Assembly (NCBI GenBank): GCA_022497155.1
Contig: MU385710.1
Coordinates: 372,001-436,000 of the forward strand
Direction of reading: 5' to 3'
Length of the DNA stretch: 64,000 nucleotides
DNA from: Whalleya microplaca
Lineage: Eukaryota; Ascomycota; Sordariomycetes; Xylariales; Xylariaceae
Positions 11,001-27,695 of the stretch are shown piece by piece. Each line of letters begins with the position of its first letter. Position 1 is the first letter of the stretch. The notes under the pieces were generated by a model. The model was given only the letters and a program-made list of their open reading frames with translations. It did not search any database and was not told the origin of the DNA. Both the position numbers and the translations under genes were made by a program.

Positions 11001-14000
11001 TCACGGACGCAAGAACCCCATATCCTTCCAGCTCTGCACGAACAACCTAGCCACCTCATCACTAACCGGCCCCGCCTTCGCCAGCGTCGGCGAGTGCTCG
11101 CGGACCTTCTTCGTATCGAGCAGGAGGCCACCGCACGACATCCGTAGGAAATTGTCATCGAGGAAATCAATCAACAAGAAGGCCGGGTTCTCGCCCTCGG
11201 GGCCCTCGACGCGCCGCGGGTGCTCGCGCACGCGACGCACCCACTCCGCGAACGGGACCACCCCCGTGTCCGCCGGGATCCCCAGCGCGTCCGCCAGCAC
11301 GGGGATCATCTGCCGCCAGGGCTGGCGCACGGGGTTGTCGACGTGGTAGACGGGGTAGCAGCAGTCCCGCGTCTCGGGCATGCGCACGGCGAGGTCGACG
11401 AGCGTGCCGGCCACGACGTCGACGGGCGTCCAGGACAGCACGCCCTCGAAGTCCGGGAGCGCTTGCAGCGTCTGCGACGACTTGACCAGGAACGACAGGT
11501 GCTCCATGGGGTTCCAGTAGCCGCTGGCGCTGCTGCCGGCGATCTGGCCCGGGCGCACGACCATCGCGCGGAAGCGGTCCGGGTGCCGGTGCAGCGTCGC
11601 GTCGAGCATCAGCTCGCACACGTACTTGGCGTCGCCGTAGCCGGTGGGCAGGACGGATTCGATCGTCATGCGGTCCTCGGGCACGACCGGCGAGCCCGAC
11701 CAGAGGGGCCGGTGGCCGACGGTGGCGATTGAGGAGATAAATTGGAAGGTCACTTTGTCTGCGCCGGGGACGCGGACCCGGCGGCTGGAGATCTCGCGCG
11801 AGAGCGTGAGAAGGTTGCGCATGATGTGGAACTGGGCCTCGAAGTTGCGCAGCGGCCACTTCGCGTTCATGAGCCACGCGTTGTGCACGACGTGGGTGAC
11901 GGCGTCGACGAGGTCCTCGTAGTCCTCGCGGGGCAGGCCGAGGTGGGGTTTCGCGAGGTCGGTTTCGAAGACGGTCAGTTTGCGGGCGGCGTCGTCGGAC
12001 AGGAAGATGCCTTTCTTGACGAGGGCTTGCTTTTGGCGTTCGTTCGGGTCGGTGCGGCTGCGGCGGTTGAGACAGACGACGCGTGTGACGTCTGGTAGGG
12101 AGGCGAATTGGGCGATCAGGTGGGATCCCAAGCTGCCGGTGGCGCCGGTGACCAGGACGCACTTGCCGGTGGGGTTATTGGCCTTGGGGGTAGTGGTGGT
12201 GGCCGATGCCGCGTTCTCCAGGGCCTCGGAGAAGCCGGCGGTCATGTCCCGAACGTACCTATCAACGACTGCTTGTCGCGCGGCGAGGTCAGCTGACAGA
12301 GTCTTCACAGGTGCAGGTGCGGAGATGGAGGGAAGTGGGAGGCGTTCGCACCTCTCGCCCGAGGCCATCGCAATGATCAGCTTCTCGCATTGGTTCTCGG
12401 GTCGCGCGCCGTCCGTCCAGTCGACGTGTCCGTAGCCGACGGCCTGGAGCTCCTTCTCCCATCGCAGCTCGTGGGTGACGGCGTGCGTGCGGCCGTCGTC
12501 GAACACCCACCAGCCTTCGAAGAGCCCGAAGATCATGTCGACCCAGTACAGCGTGCCGGTCATCTCGAGCATCATGAGGAACCCGTCCGGCCTCAACGCT
12601 TTTCGGATGTTCATTCCCGATTCGCGAAGCGAATGCGTGGCGTGGACGGCATTGCTGGCGACGACGATATGCTGAGTCCCGATCAGATCATCCGCCGGCG
12701 CCTTTTCGATATCGTGAGCCCGGAACTTCATGAACGGGTACGGCTTGAACTTCTTGCGAGCCGCCGCTACGAATGATGGTGCCAGGTCCGTGAAGGTGTA
12801 CTCGACGGGGACGTTCAGAGAAGCTAGAAGAGGGACAAGCCACTTAGTGGTGCCTCCGGTGCCAGCACCCATCTCGAGTATTTTGAGAGGGCCTTCGCTC
12901 ATATCAAGCTTCGACACGAGGCGCGCTAAGAAGTCCTCCATTTGCTTGTAGAAGAGTCGGTTCAGCGGCCATTCCGCGTACAAGCCAGAAACGAGCTCGC
13001 GTCCTTCGGGAGTCCCGAAAATCAACTTGATTCCGTCTGTGGTCCCCTTTAGCACCTCGGCGAGGTTAGAGCCGGTGTAGAAGGTAAGTTTGTCGGCGGT
13101 GTTTTGGTCCGGGAAGCGTGCCAGCAGATCTTGAAGTATCTCCTTGCTAGACTTGGTCGGAGCCGGCACGGCAGTGCGAGTAATGCTGTTGCCGTCGACG
13201 TTGATGATGTGTGATTCCTTCTCCAACATTTGGTATAGGTAGTCTACTAATCGAGTGTGTTCCTTGGGATGTGAGATGCGGGCGAACTTCTGGCCGGGTT
13301 GTGCGTCTCGGAGCCCATGTCCTAACTGGTCGAATGCTTCTAGGGTGAGTGCGACACACATCTGCGTCTGAATCGGCATGACTTCGTTGAAATAGTTGGT
13401 CTGGCCATATTCGGCGATTTTGTCGTCAATCTGGGCCTTCGTCTCATTGAATGCCTCCATAACTGTGGAAAACGGGAGCTTGAGGTCATCGCCGTGGGTG
13501 CTGAGTGAGTCATCTAGATACTCGTCCTTGTCGAAGTCGGCAGCAGGTGTGGTAAGGCCGGTAGGGTGTCCTGATAGTACTGATGACTCGCTAGGGCTAT
13601 ACGACTTGGTCTCGCTGTCGCTGGAATATTCTTCATCACTTTGCTCAACAGACTCTCCGGAGCTACCGGCATCACCAGCCACGTTCTTCTGTACACACTT
13701 GATGAGGCTAGGCATATCGACGATCTCCATGAGTTCGCTTTCGGGAAGCGTGATCTTGAAGCAGCTCTCGATTTCATGGGCCATCTCCATGCCCATCAGC
13801 GAATCGATGCCTAGGTCAGCCAGCTGACTGTCGTCCTTGATCTCATCTAACTCGAGACCTGAAAGCTCGGCTAGGATATCCTTAACCTTGGGTGCGACAT
13901 CTACCCTGGGTGCAGATTGCTTCTTCGCCTTGGGTGGCTTTGGTGCTTTGGGTGCTTTGGTGTATGAGGTTTGTTGTGGTAGCACGATCTCTGTGGGTGC

Positions 14001-17000
14001 GGCTTCGAAGAGCGTCACCTTCGCGGGCTCGACTCTAGCGGGCTCCGACGGTGCTGCAACAGTGGCGCCTCCCACTGTCAACCGAGAGAGTAACTTGCTC
14101 ATCGAGGCCTTGGGGATCTTAACGTAACTGATGCCCAGAATCGCTTCAATGAGTGCGCCGCTCTTAGGATTGAACACGAAGACATCCGTCAGGAAGGCCT
14201 TATCCGAGGAACGGTGATGGTTCGCAAGTACATGGAAAGATTCCGGCCGAGAGTCGCCTGGGCGCAACTTGGGAGAGCGGATCCACTGCTCTATGCCATT
14301 GGCGATGAACATGTCCGATGGCGATCGCTCCGTCATGCAGTTGACGAAGATACCGCCGACCTGGCAAAAGCTATCGGCTAGGTGGGCATCTAGCCACGAT
14401 TCGGGATTGTACTTCTTCACGACGTGACCGGCGGATTGGTTTCCGCAGCCAACCAGCTTCTGCAGACCGCGGTAGTCTTCGCCATAATCGACGATCTCGG
14501 CGAAGATCTTGTAGATATTTCTATTCGCGAGGATCTCGTCAACGTCTCCGCTCTGCAATAGCTCCTCGCAGCGTGCGTGACCGACAAGTCGTTCGAGACG
14601 TGCGAACTCGAGTTTCAGTGTGAGGTCCTCCGTCGAGCAGAAGACGATCTTGCCTGTTGTGTGCAGGGTCTTGGCGGAGCCCTGCGGCATGTCGGTGCTA
14701 AATACCTGGAAGTCCCACGACGGGTTCTTTCCTGTAGCATCCTCCTCGGCCTCAATCCACACCGCCCGGCCCGGGTTGATGCAGATGGGCGATTGGTTTT
14801 CCACGACATGAATTTGCGGCTCAAGTTTGGCAGCACCGAGGTCAGGCCTTATGCTTCGAACGGCTTCGATGACGAGATCGAGCTGCACAGTAGCAGGGCA
14901 GATCGGTGCCGTCTGCGCGATTATATGACCCTCGATAAGCCTGTCGTACTTGGAGATCATGGTGTTGACCCGGAACTTGGCAAGTCGTTTCTTGTTGTCT
15001 TGATAGCCAACGAAGGTCAGTAGACCCTCGGGAAGCCTGTCGCTGTTTGAGTCGGTCTTTTGCTCCGGTAGGGGCGCGGCCAGTTTCGGGGGGTCCTTCA
15101 GCTCTACCCAGTGGCGCGCCTCTTCGAACTGATAAGGAGGGAGGAGAAGGGGAGTGTGCTCTTTTGTCTGAGCAGCTTGATGGGCCCAGTGGTGAACGCC
15201 AGTGCCGGCTTTCCACAAGTTCACCGTGGCATCGGTGAGCTTGTTCCACGCATCGTCGCTTGTGATGTTGATAGCCTGGAAATGCGAACCACTCGGGTTG
15301 CCAAGTGCGCGGCCAGCCATAGAGGTGATGGTGGAATTAGAACCAGCCTCTAAGAAGACGCAGGATGGGTACTGTTTAACCAGTCTTTGAACGGCGTGGT
15401 TGAAGTAAACCGGATTACGCATGTGGTCAGCCACAAACTTGGTCGTGTGCTTTTCTTGCGTAGGGAATTCAGTAGCTCTCTCCACCGGTATCGTGGGCCT
15501 TCTGAATGTCAAGCCTTTGGCACCTTGTTCTAAGCTCTCAACTAGGGGGTCGACGAGCGAACAATGGAAGGCATTCGTGACATTGAGTCTCTTCGTCCTC
15601 ATTGACGAGAAAGACGCAGAAGCGGTGTTGGCAACTGCGTCAATTGCAGCACTGGACCCAGCAAGAGTGAAGCTTCGGGGTCCGTTATAGCACGCGATGC
15701 TCGCTGGTTTCTCGTTTTGACACGTCTTGTTTGACTGTGCGAGTAATTTTTCAACGTCGCTCAAGTCAGCTTCCACTGCCATCATGGCGCCCTTTTCAGC
15801 GCCCCAAGTATCTCGTATCAGAGTGGCGCGGGTAATGATCATTTTCAAAGTATCCTCCAACGTAAGGACCTGAGAAATACAAAGCGCGGTAAGTTCGCCG
15901 AAGCTGTGACCTACAACGGCGGCCGGCTGAATGCCGGATTCAATCCAGCTGCGTGCACACGCATACTGGATGGCAAATAGCATTATCTGTAGCTTCACTG
16001 TGTCCTTTACAGGGGTACTCTCGAATATCCCAGGGAAGATACTTCCAGCACCGAGCGAGCGCGCAACCGCGTCGACATTATCAAGGTGCTTCCGGAGGAT
16101 AGCTACCCTATGGTACACATCCTGGTCGAGGCCGACGAACGTAGACACCTGGCCGCCAAAGCAAATAACCACAGGCTTCGACTTTGGTCGGATAACGGGG
16201 GCAACGCTGCCATCGCCCTTCTCTAGTGCTGCCAGCTTCTGGTCTAGCTCGTCAAGTGAGCGGACGCTGAACGTCACTGCACGGTCAAGAGAGCGGTTAC
16301 TCTGACGGGCCGCGTTAAATGAGATATTAGACAGGGAAAGGTTCTTAGATGAATTGGCCTTGTTACTGATGAATTTGCGCACCGCTTTGGCGTAACGGCG
16401 AAGACTTAGATCATCGAGACCGCAGAGCCAGAAGGGGTACTTGGCGCTTGCTGATGTTTCGATTGGACTTTCAATGGCCTTAGTTCTGCTGACAAATGGC
16501 GACTGCGTGAGCACCATCGAAGCGTTGGAGCCCGAAGCTCCATAGTTGTTTATCAACGCTGCCCTAAAATCTACGTCCCACGTCTGTAAGCTAGTTGGGA
16601 TGCTCATGTGGTCTGCAGGAGTGGCCTTAATGGCCGGATTTATCGCACTGAAGCTTGCCTGCGGTGGAATCATCCCCTTCTGGATCATGAGTAGTATCTT
16701 AATCATTGATACAATACCTGAGGTACACTCGATGTGGCCGACAGCGCCCTTGACGGAGCTGATCGTCAAAGACTTGTTCCGTACGGATCCACCAAGAACC
16801 TGTCTAACACTATCATACTCAGCAGGGTCACCAACGGGAGTTCCAGTGCCGTGGGCCTCGACAACTGAAATTTGTGCTGGCTTCAGCCGAGCTTGGTTGG
16901 TAACAGTACGGAATAGATCTGAGAGAGATGGGGCGTTAGGGACGAAAATAGGGGTACAGTTTTCATTTTGCTGCACAGCTGTCGCTGCCACGACGCCAAT

Positions 17001-19045
17001 GATCTGGTCGCCATCCGCCACAGCAGTTGATAATCTCTTGAGGAAGACGGAAGCAACACCTTCCCCTCGACAATATCCATCCGCCTTCGCATCAAAGGGT
17101 TTGCACTGCCCTGTAGTACTTAGGAACGAGGCGCCAGCTAGGTTTTGGAACCATAATGGATTGGTCATGACGTGTGTTCCACCGGCTAACGCGGCATTGC
17201 ATTCGCCGCTGATTATCGCGCGGCACGCCTGGTGTACCGCGACGGCGGATGACGAGCAGGCAGTGTCTATCGTCAAGCCAGGGCCTGTCCAGCCAAAATA
17301 ATGACTGACCTTTCCACCGATAAAACTTTTCAGGTTACCGGTGGCAGTGAACGCATTGGGAGCGTGGCAGGCAATGTTACAGTCATAATCGCAAGCACAA
17401 ACGCCTACATAACACCCAACACGCCTATCGGGGTTAGCTGAGTGAAAATAACCCGATTGCTCCACTGTCTGATAAGCACACTGAAGGAACTGGCGCTGCT
17501 GAGGATCCATAGAGGCGCTTTCACGCGGACTCTTCTTGAAAAACTTATGGTCGAACTTATCGTAGCTATCGATGAAGTTGCCGAACCACTTTCGCTTGGG
17601 ATCAGTATCACGGTACACTGTCTCGAAAGTGAAGCGCTCCTTGGGCACCTCCTTGTGCTGTGACCTGCCGGAACACAAGAGATCCCAGAACTCCTCAAGG
17701 TTCTCGGCACCCGCGACCTTGCAGGACATGCCAACTACGGCGATGTCATTATCGGAGTATGCCCTCAGCAGTTCTTTCTGCGAAGTCTCAAGGCGCAGAC
17801 TCACCGCGTCGAGGTCAGCAAGGTGGAAGACCTGCGGGTTCAACCCGCGCAAGAGTGAGGGTGGGACCGATCTCTCGGGCCCAAAGGAGATGATGGACGA
17901 GTCCTTGTTCTGAAGCCTCGCCTCGCGGACTATGGAAACTGTTTGGAACCATTGCGGCGGCTCCGCAAGGATCGACTGTAAAGCATGATGGTGTAGCGAA
18001 CCTCGATTAATCAGATCGCCGCCCCGGTTTGACCGAGTAGGCACCACGAGCTCAGTTGCGTTAGGGAACTGGAATGCGGGATGGCCATCGCAGAAATCCA
18101 GCAACGAGCTCAATTTCTCTCGGTTGCATTCCGCATGGAAGCGTCCGTGAAGACTAACTTCCGAAGCGATGAGGCCGGCAGTCCTCAACTGCTGTTGCAA
18201 CTTCGAAATAGCCGATGCTACCGTTGTCACGGTAGCCCGGTTCTCGTCGTAGTTGACTGAAACGTATGTCTAAATTTGAAGTTAGAGAATACGGTTGATG
18301 ATCCTTGTCATACAAAATGTGGAGCAATTGAAAGGGGGTGAGCTGAGTTCAAAATATAACAAAAGTTGAATTGTGGAGAAAGTATATGCTTTCTTACCTC
18401 TGGAAAGCTCTCCACGATGCGAAGCATTTCCTCGCCACTCTCTACAGAGTTCCACGCAGTGCTAAGAGACTTTGACGGCTCAGAGGCTTCGTCATGAGCG
18501 TCAACCACCATGCCGATCAGCATGCCTAACCGAATAGCAACTGCACCATACTTCCTAAACTGCTCTCTGCTGCCTGTACTCGAGACAACAAATGCGCTTA
18601 AGAGTCCAGTGCAGAGGCCGAGTGTCTCCTTATCTGTAGCCGACGTGCCAAATATGTCACTTCGAGCATCAAGCTCAGTATTGTTACGTTCTAGGAACGC
18701 GGCGTATTGTGTCAGATGAGAGATAATAACGAGCGGGATGAGAATCTTGTTTGGCAAGGGAACGGGTGTTCCAAGCTGAGTCCCAGTCTGGAAGGTGTGC
18801 TTCAGATCCTCCAGTTGCCTGAGCCCCAACTTAGTTTTCAGGGCAGGGATAGAGGAAGTGATTGTTTTCCAGTGTTGTGGCAGTCCGGCAATGGTTTCAA
18901 GAATCCAGTGGTTTTCGTCGTTCTCCACGACAACCTGACGAATCCGTGCGACAGCTGCCACGTCGATAGACAAGGCTAGCGGGCCGAACAGTAGGACAGT
19001 AGGCCCCGGTGTAGGGGCTCTCAGGCGGTCACCCGTGTCAATCAT
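11001..19045 (-). CDS. Non-reducing polyketide synthase SAT-KS-AT-PT-ACP-MT-R (3-methylorcinaldehyde synthase type)
   Basis: Two exons, 19045-18398 and 18269-11001, joined at GAG|GTAAGA...TTTAG|ACA, give 2638 residues. Domains in order: SAT starter transacylase with C145 in GLCTG and H257 in LHGRFH; KS (~390-810) with C554 in DTACSSS, H689 and H728; AT with S1005 in GHSFG; PT with H1330 and D1514; one ACP with S1705 in LGIDSL; a Ser/acidic linker; C-methyltransferase with the SAM loop LEMGAGTGGTT at ~2013-2023; and a terminal NADPH reductase with GATGSLG at 2257-2263, Y2426 and K2430. There is no thioesterase, so release is as an aldehyde. Known synthases of this architecture (TropA, MOS) make 3-methylorcinaldehyde from acetyl- and malonyl-CoA plus SAM. 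All active-site residues checked are present. It is divergent from the hydroxylase at 20572. The product is inferred from architecture and neighbours, not proven. Confidence 0.95.
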
Positions 19046-22009
<2,964 letters not shown>

Positions 22010-24737
22010 TTTATAATATCAATGATCCAACAAGTCAAATGCAATTAAATTACGAAAATCAGACAGTCGTCATTTTGGGTTCGATCATGAAGCCAGCATA
22101 TGGCAATCAGTATGTCTCTTTGGATTTGAATGTATGGAACCAATGGACCTCTGCATTGGAAAACACAATAGCTAGCTAAAGGTATATAAGTACGTAGTTG
22201 TCCCATTTGCATTCATAGCATTTTATTATCAGCTGAATAACATTGACGATCTTCTTTTTGGATGGCGTCTTTACCAAACATGGTTGAAGATTAACTTTGA
22301 AAATATGCATTCAAATATATGCTGTAGTATAGAATTATACAATTAAAAAATTGCGCAATTATTTTGTTCTAGTTAAACTGTCAGATAAATTAAATTGATG
22401 ATGTTGGGGCATAACGAAATGTGGCTCTATCTGGTAATCCAATATATATAAATCGACTATATCATGTCTCATTTAGGGCTGCGCAATAGTTAAAAGGTTA
22501 TTTGGTAGTCCAGTCAGGAAATCTATACGATGACTAAAGGAGACACCGCTTTTAAGAAGGCGTTATACCAAGACAAGGGAGTTGCCACATGGCATCTCAC
22601 CAATTACATTAAATCGGATTCTTGGCGTAATAAATCGAGCTCAGAGATCTAGAGACTGTGAGACGTTGCACCAAAGAAGCAAGCAGCTAGCCTTACATGA
22701 GATTGACAAGCGACAGTATGGGGTGCATGAAAATCAAGCCACAATTAAATGTTCAACTATGACTTACTTACTATAATGTCACAATGACGTTGTCAGCATA
22801 GTTCCATATTTTGGTAACTGATTTAACCTACACGTTCGTTGCCTATCAATAGCATCTGAATCTACACTGTCGACTAAAGTGAGACATAACCTCATATTCA
22901 AAATGGATATACAGCCCATATGAGCTACAAATCTCGCGACACTTATTTTTGTAATTATTTTCTTTTTAAAACTCTCCCCCTCTGTAACAAGCAGCTGCGT
23001 GGGTGTCATAATTCTCCGTGAAATTTAATCTAGGTGAAAGCAGTAGAAAGTAGGACATGACATCATGTATTATTGGGAAGATACTATGAGTCTCAGTTTA
23101 TTATTTGCCTCGTAGGAATCGAATCCTCTCGGGGTTGTCGCAAAGATATGAAAAATGCTCCTTCTACTGTGTCACTTCAAAGGATTTAAAATGCTATTAA
23201 TGTATCAACGTTGCACATCGTTCAATGAAATATGTAGGACCTTGAATACAGCTGATAGCATTGCTATATATTCTTTGCCATATAAGCCTCCAACTTACGT
23301 TGGAATAAAGTATTTGATCACAGATGGTCCCGCATTAATAGCGCTGGTCAACTCTGACTACTCCACATATCTAAGAATAGACCATCAGTCCAGTACGTAC
23401 GCAGCGCAGTAGATGAACGAACCAACTGTGCCTTATATTCCATGGACGGCAGCCCTCTAGTGTGACCAATGATAGGTGTAAATGGCTGACAGCTCTAAAA
23501 AGGTACCATATAAGCCACAACAGCACATGTTAGCAATATCAGGATGGCGACTCCGTGCCCTAGGGCTGAATGACTTGTTATATTAGATCTAGCTAAGACT
23601 CTTGGCAGCTCGCGACAAGACGGCTAAGCTTTTGTGTGCCAGGAACTAGCCTGTACGACACGAAGCTGTGATTCGTCCGTACGGCACAGCTGAGCATGGC
23701 TTCAGCTAGGATTCTCGTACAGCAGCCCTGCCTGACTTCAGCTTCGGAATTTGGAAATAATGGTCTAAATAAGCATTCTAACCCATATTTCTACAGGCAT
23801 GGTAATGCAAGGTCCGCAATAATCGGCAGGCAGGATTATTGAGAATACGTATGCCTGGCTATTCAAATCTAAACTATGGTTCAACAACAATGTCAATAAT
23901 GTCTTAGCGGACCTATTGTCTCGGCTCGGAGGTGGGTGGTTCCAGCCGATGTTGTCATTGCCTCCAGACTTCGTTGTCGTACGGGTGGAGGTTGTACAGC
24001 TCTTTGTAGAGGGTTGGATAAGATAGATCACGAGATGTGCTGGCCACTCATATCCATTTGCACCTACCAATTGGTGTCATTTGCACAAGCCACAATTCCT
24101 ACCTACCTAACCTCTACAAGGCTCCAGAATTCACATCGAGAATCAGCTCGGATTAGAGCTGGGTAATTTTTTCTATAGATATCACGAGGAACCTGGGGTG
24201 GAAGCTACCGAAACCCCTGTCATACATACCTTGCTCGCGTGGTTCCGAGGAACCAGCAGAATGATGGAACGGCGCATGATTCCTATTCGCTGAGACAAGT
24301 TCAGCGTAATGCAAGGGCGAAGTATTGGTGGTGTTCTCATCTATGCCACAGCAGTGCCGCTATTATTTTGAAGCTGAAATAGGCACCCATACGCTGCTAC
24401 AGTTTCTCCGCTGACTATTCGTGGCGGCTGTGATGGCTTCATTATGGTGCCCTCCTCCTGTAATAAGATAATAAATGGCTTACCTGACGGGTAGAGTCAA
24501 CGGTAATCGGGGGCCATAGGGGACGTGGCAATGGTCACAAGGAATCACAGGGCGCCCTACTGCGCCGCGCTGACAGTCGCTCAGGAGAGAATCATGAGTC
24601 GCAAACATGACAGGATCGAGACTAGAACCACTATATATATGGCTCAAGATCTTGATGATCGGATGCTCTCTTGCCAACGACCCAGCTGACTCCTAATCTC
24701 CTAGCCCTTTCCCACCTCAATATTATCGCTGCTCGCA
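22010..24737. other. Long AT-rich intergenic region, no gene seen
   Basis: 2.7 kb between two cluster genes. Open frames are short and featureless. A TATA-like stretch (ctatatatat, ~24631-24640) lies about 100 bp before the next start codon and is a plausible core promoter. Confidence 0.45.
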
Positions 24738-26129
24738 ATGAAATCCTTTCTGGCGCTGAGTAGCAGTCTCTGCCTTGCCGTCTCGGCATTGGCTCAAGAG
24801 TTCAATACAGCCTCATATGCCGCCGGAGACGTGATAAAACGCGATGTTGCTATCATAGGCGGCGGAGCAACGGGTACATATGCTGCCATCAACTTGCGGG
24901 ATGCGGGCAAATCGGTCGTCATGATCGAGCGCAAGGGAGAACTAGGTGGCCACACAGCCACCTATCACGATCCCAAGACGGGAAAACCGGTCAACTATGG
25001 CCTGCAAGTGTATTACGACATGCCAGTCGCTCGCCAGTTCTTTAAGCGTCTCAATATCAACGTCAAGAAGGCTGGGTTTTCCGAAGGCAGTTCCACGTAC
25101 ATCGACTTCAGGGATGGATCTGTAGTAAATAATTACACGATCCCACCCCTTAACGACGATTATACCCGGGAGCTACATAAGTACCCATATCTCGAGGACG
25201 GGATTCATCTTCCGGATCCAGTGCCTGAAGATCTGCTCCTGACCTGGTCTGCGTATATGAAGAAGTTCAAGATCACGGACGACGCCTTCGCGACCTACTC
25301 GCGACCAGCCGTCGCGGGTGACTTGACGAAGACCCTCGCACTTTACGTCTTCAACAATCTCAATACCGCCATGCTTCAGGAGCAGAAGGGCGCCACCATC
25401 GTGAATGTTGACGGCGACAACGCAGAGCTCTACCGCAAAGCCCTGAAAGAGCTCGGCGCGGACGTCCTCCTGAACTCCACCGTCGCGCACGGCCAGCGTG
25501 GTACCTCGACGGCAGACGGCGTCCAGCTCAACGTCACGACGCCGCACGGGCACAAGCTCATCGTGGCCAAGCAGCTGATCGTGGCGCTACCGCCCGTCCT
25601 CGACAACCTGAATCCCCTCGGCCTTGACGCGCGCGAGTCGGGCGTCTGGTCACAGTTCGCCGGCGGCGACTTCTACACCGGTGTCGTACAGAACACGGGC
25701 CTGCCCGGCGGCGGGCGCAACTACGCTAACCGCGGGAGTAACACCGAGAGCCACGTTGCCGCCCTGCCGGGCGACCTAATGTTCAACGCCAGCCCCGCCG
25801 ACGGCGTCTTCTACTACTGGTACTCGGCGCTGAAGCCCCTGACGCAGGCCCAGGTCGAGTCCGCCACCCGCGACACGCTCAAGCGCCTGCAGAAGATCGT
25901 GCCGGGCGCTAAGGTCGCTGAGCCCCAGTTCGTCGCGTACAATAGCCATGCGCCGCTGCATCCAGTTGCGAGCGCGGACGCTATTCGCAAGGGCGTCTAT
26001 AGGGACATGTATAAGCTCCAGGGGTATAGAAACACGTGGTACACGGGCTCCCTGACGGTTACGGGTTCGCCGCAACTGTGGAATAACACGGCACAGTTGC
26101 TGCCAGGCATCATCAAGGCTGCTAAATAG
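24738..26129 (+). CDS. Secreted FAD-dependent oxidoreductase, amine-oxidase fold (beta-cyclopiazonate dehydrogenase-like)
   Basis: A single exon of 463 residues. A signal peptide (MKSFLALSSSLCLAVSALAQ, cleavage near residue 20) is followed by the FAD-binding start VAIIGGGATG at 37-46, E64 at the end of the second strand, and GELGGHT at 67-73. This is the pattern of flavin-containing amine oxidase/protoporphyrinogen-oxidase folds. Overall it resembles fungal proteins annotated as beta-cyclopiazonate dehydrogenase-like. Possible N-glycosylation sites include NNYT, NST, NVT and NNT. The signal peptide implies action in the secretory pathway or outside the cell. It is unusual as a tropolone-pathway neighbour and might oxidise a late intermediate, or it may be unrelated to the pathway. 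Substrate unknown. Confidence 0.85.
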   Translation: MKSFLALSSSLCLAVSALAQEFNTASYAAGDVIKRDVAIIGGGATGTYAAINLRDAGKSVVMIERKGELGGHTATYHDPKTGKPVNYGLQVYYDMPVARQFFKRLNINVKKAGFSEGSSTYIDFRDGSVVNNYTIPPLNDDYTRELHKYPYLEDGIHLPDPVPEDLLLTWSAYMKKFKITDDAFATYSRPAVAGDLTKTLALYVFNNLNTAMLQEQKGATIVNVDGDNAELYRKALKELGADVLLNSTVAHGQRGTSTADGVQLNVTTPHGHKLIVAKQLIVALPPVLDNLNPLGLDARESGVWSQFAGGDFYTGVVQNTGLPGGGRNYANRGSNTESHVAALPGDLMFNASPADGVFYYWYSALKPLTQAQVESATRDTLKRLQKIVPGAKVAEPQFVAYNSHAPLHPVASADAIRKGVYRDMYKLQGYRNTWYTGSLTVTGSPQLWNNTAQLLPGIIKAAK

Positions 26130-27695
26130 GCTATGTTGGTTTAGATGAAGGGGGGGAATCCTGTTATCGCCATGTATACGTATGCGTGTATGGGTACGTG
26201 TGTGTCTAGTGTACTATAGTGTTTGTTCCGCTGTTTCATTAATAAGGGGTATCTGGCCATTTTCCGGTTCTTGTCCAAGTAGATGAGACGATTAGAATTC
26301 TTGTTTCGGGCTAGGTAGGTGTTACCAAGCAGATCAGTCGACGTACGGAGTTGTGAGGTGGGACTGCAAATATACGAGTAGATCAATAGCGTTTCTCAGA
26401 TTGACACCCATGCTGCCATGTTACATTGTGAATCTTTTACCCCCCCTTCCCTTTCCCTCCACAAGGATGCATTTGCTCGACACTCGGCACGCGGCACAGT
26501 CCGCGATTACTAATTCCACGTGGTGCGGGGACTCCAGTTGAATTCAGGGTCTCTTCTGCGTGCCTCATAGTTACCTACCTGTTTCGTTAACGATCCACTA
26601 CCTAGTAGTCGATATAAACTGTAGGATGGGTAGCAAGTGGGCTCGGTCCCGCTCCGCGCTGTCGATGAAAGCTTGTTTCTGTGCAGTGTTCATCCGCATA
26701 CTCCGCCCTCCACAATAACAACGTAGACAGATGCAGTGGTCCCTACATATCAGTGGCGTTCATATCCTGCGCTAAGAGGAATATGTACTGGGAAGATCGC
26801 TGTCCTATTGGAATGACATGCTTGTGCAGGAGAGAAGCTTAGACTAGTCTTTGCCAACTCATTCTTCAGAAGTCTGGCCCATGTCTGAGGTTAGCCACAT
26901 GGGAAAATAACCTTATTTCAGTGGTGTGTCCTATGTGGTGTTGAGTCGAGTGCAGCGGGTGTAACCGTGTCACAACGGTTGAGTCGCTAATCACTAATAA
27001 GCTTGCATACGGTTACGCCGATCACTGATAAGCGAATGCATTATTCATCCCCCAACATGTCGCCGACCCTGGTAGCGTATATAGGCATTTGCAGACTCGA
27101 CGTGTGATATACTATGTATCATCCACGAGGTCGTATGGAAGGAAGTTAGGTTGAGGCATTTATCGGTTCCGAGAGAGGCGCAGATGTCGATAGCCTACAC
27201 CCATGCTCTACTACTGCAGTTCGCCTGCACAACATATGTATAAGTCCCTTTGAGACTTACAGAGATTGAAATCGTATGTTTCGGTGCGAATGCGAAGACG
27301 TGCCTGGTTATTGCCTAGAAAACCAAGCCTTCTAAGACTAGTAAATAGATAACAATATAGTCCTAGTACAGGTGTTGAACCAATTCGTGAACTCTTTCAT
27401 GTATGGACTCTATGAATTTCTATCTTTTTTGGTATTATAGCGCCTCGGCACTGACTAGGTGGTCGTCCATCAGACCACGTGTATCACGTTAACCCAGGCG
27501 CCGCTTTCTAATATCATAATCCCCAGAGTAAACAAAGAGTGGTCCGTTCAGCCATCCAACGATTGTGGTAACTGTCCGATATAGACCATATGTACCGCCT
27601 CTATACAGCAATACAAGCTCTGATAGAAGTAAATCTTAGATACAAGTAGAAAAGTTTCACACACCTATATAAATAATACATCGCTGTTCTAAAAT
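26130..27695. other. Intergenic between oxidoreductase and regulator 3' ends
   Basis: Convergent gene ends. No gene seen. A short near-repeat (atcactaataagc / atcactgataagc) occurs around 26990-27033. Confidence 0.45.

Noticed and set aside
23100..23125. B-box-like gattcgattcc on the minus strand
   Set aside because: The surrounding sequence does not form a cloverleaf.
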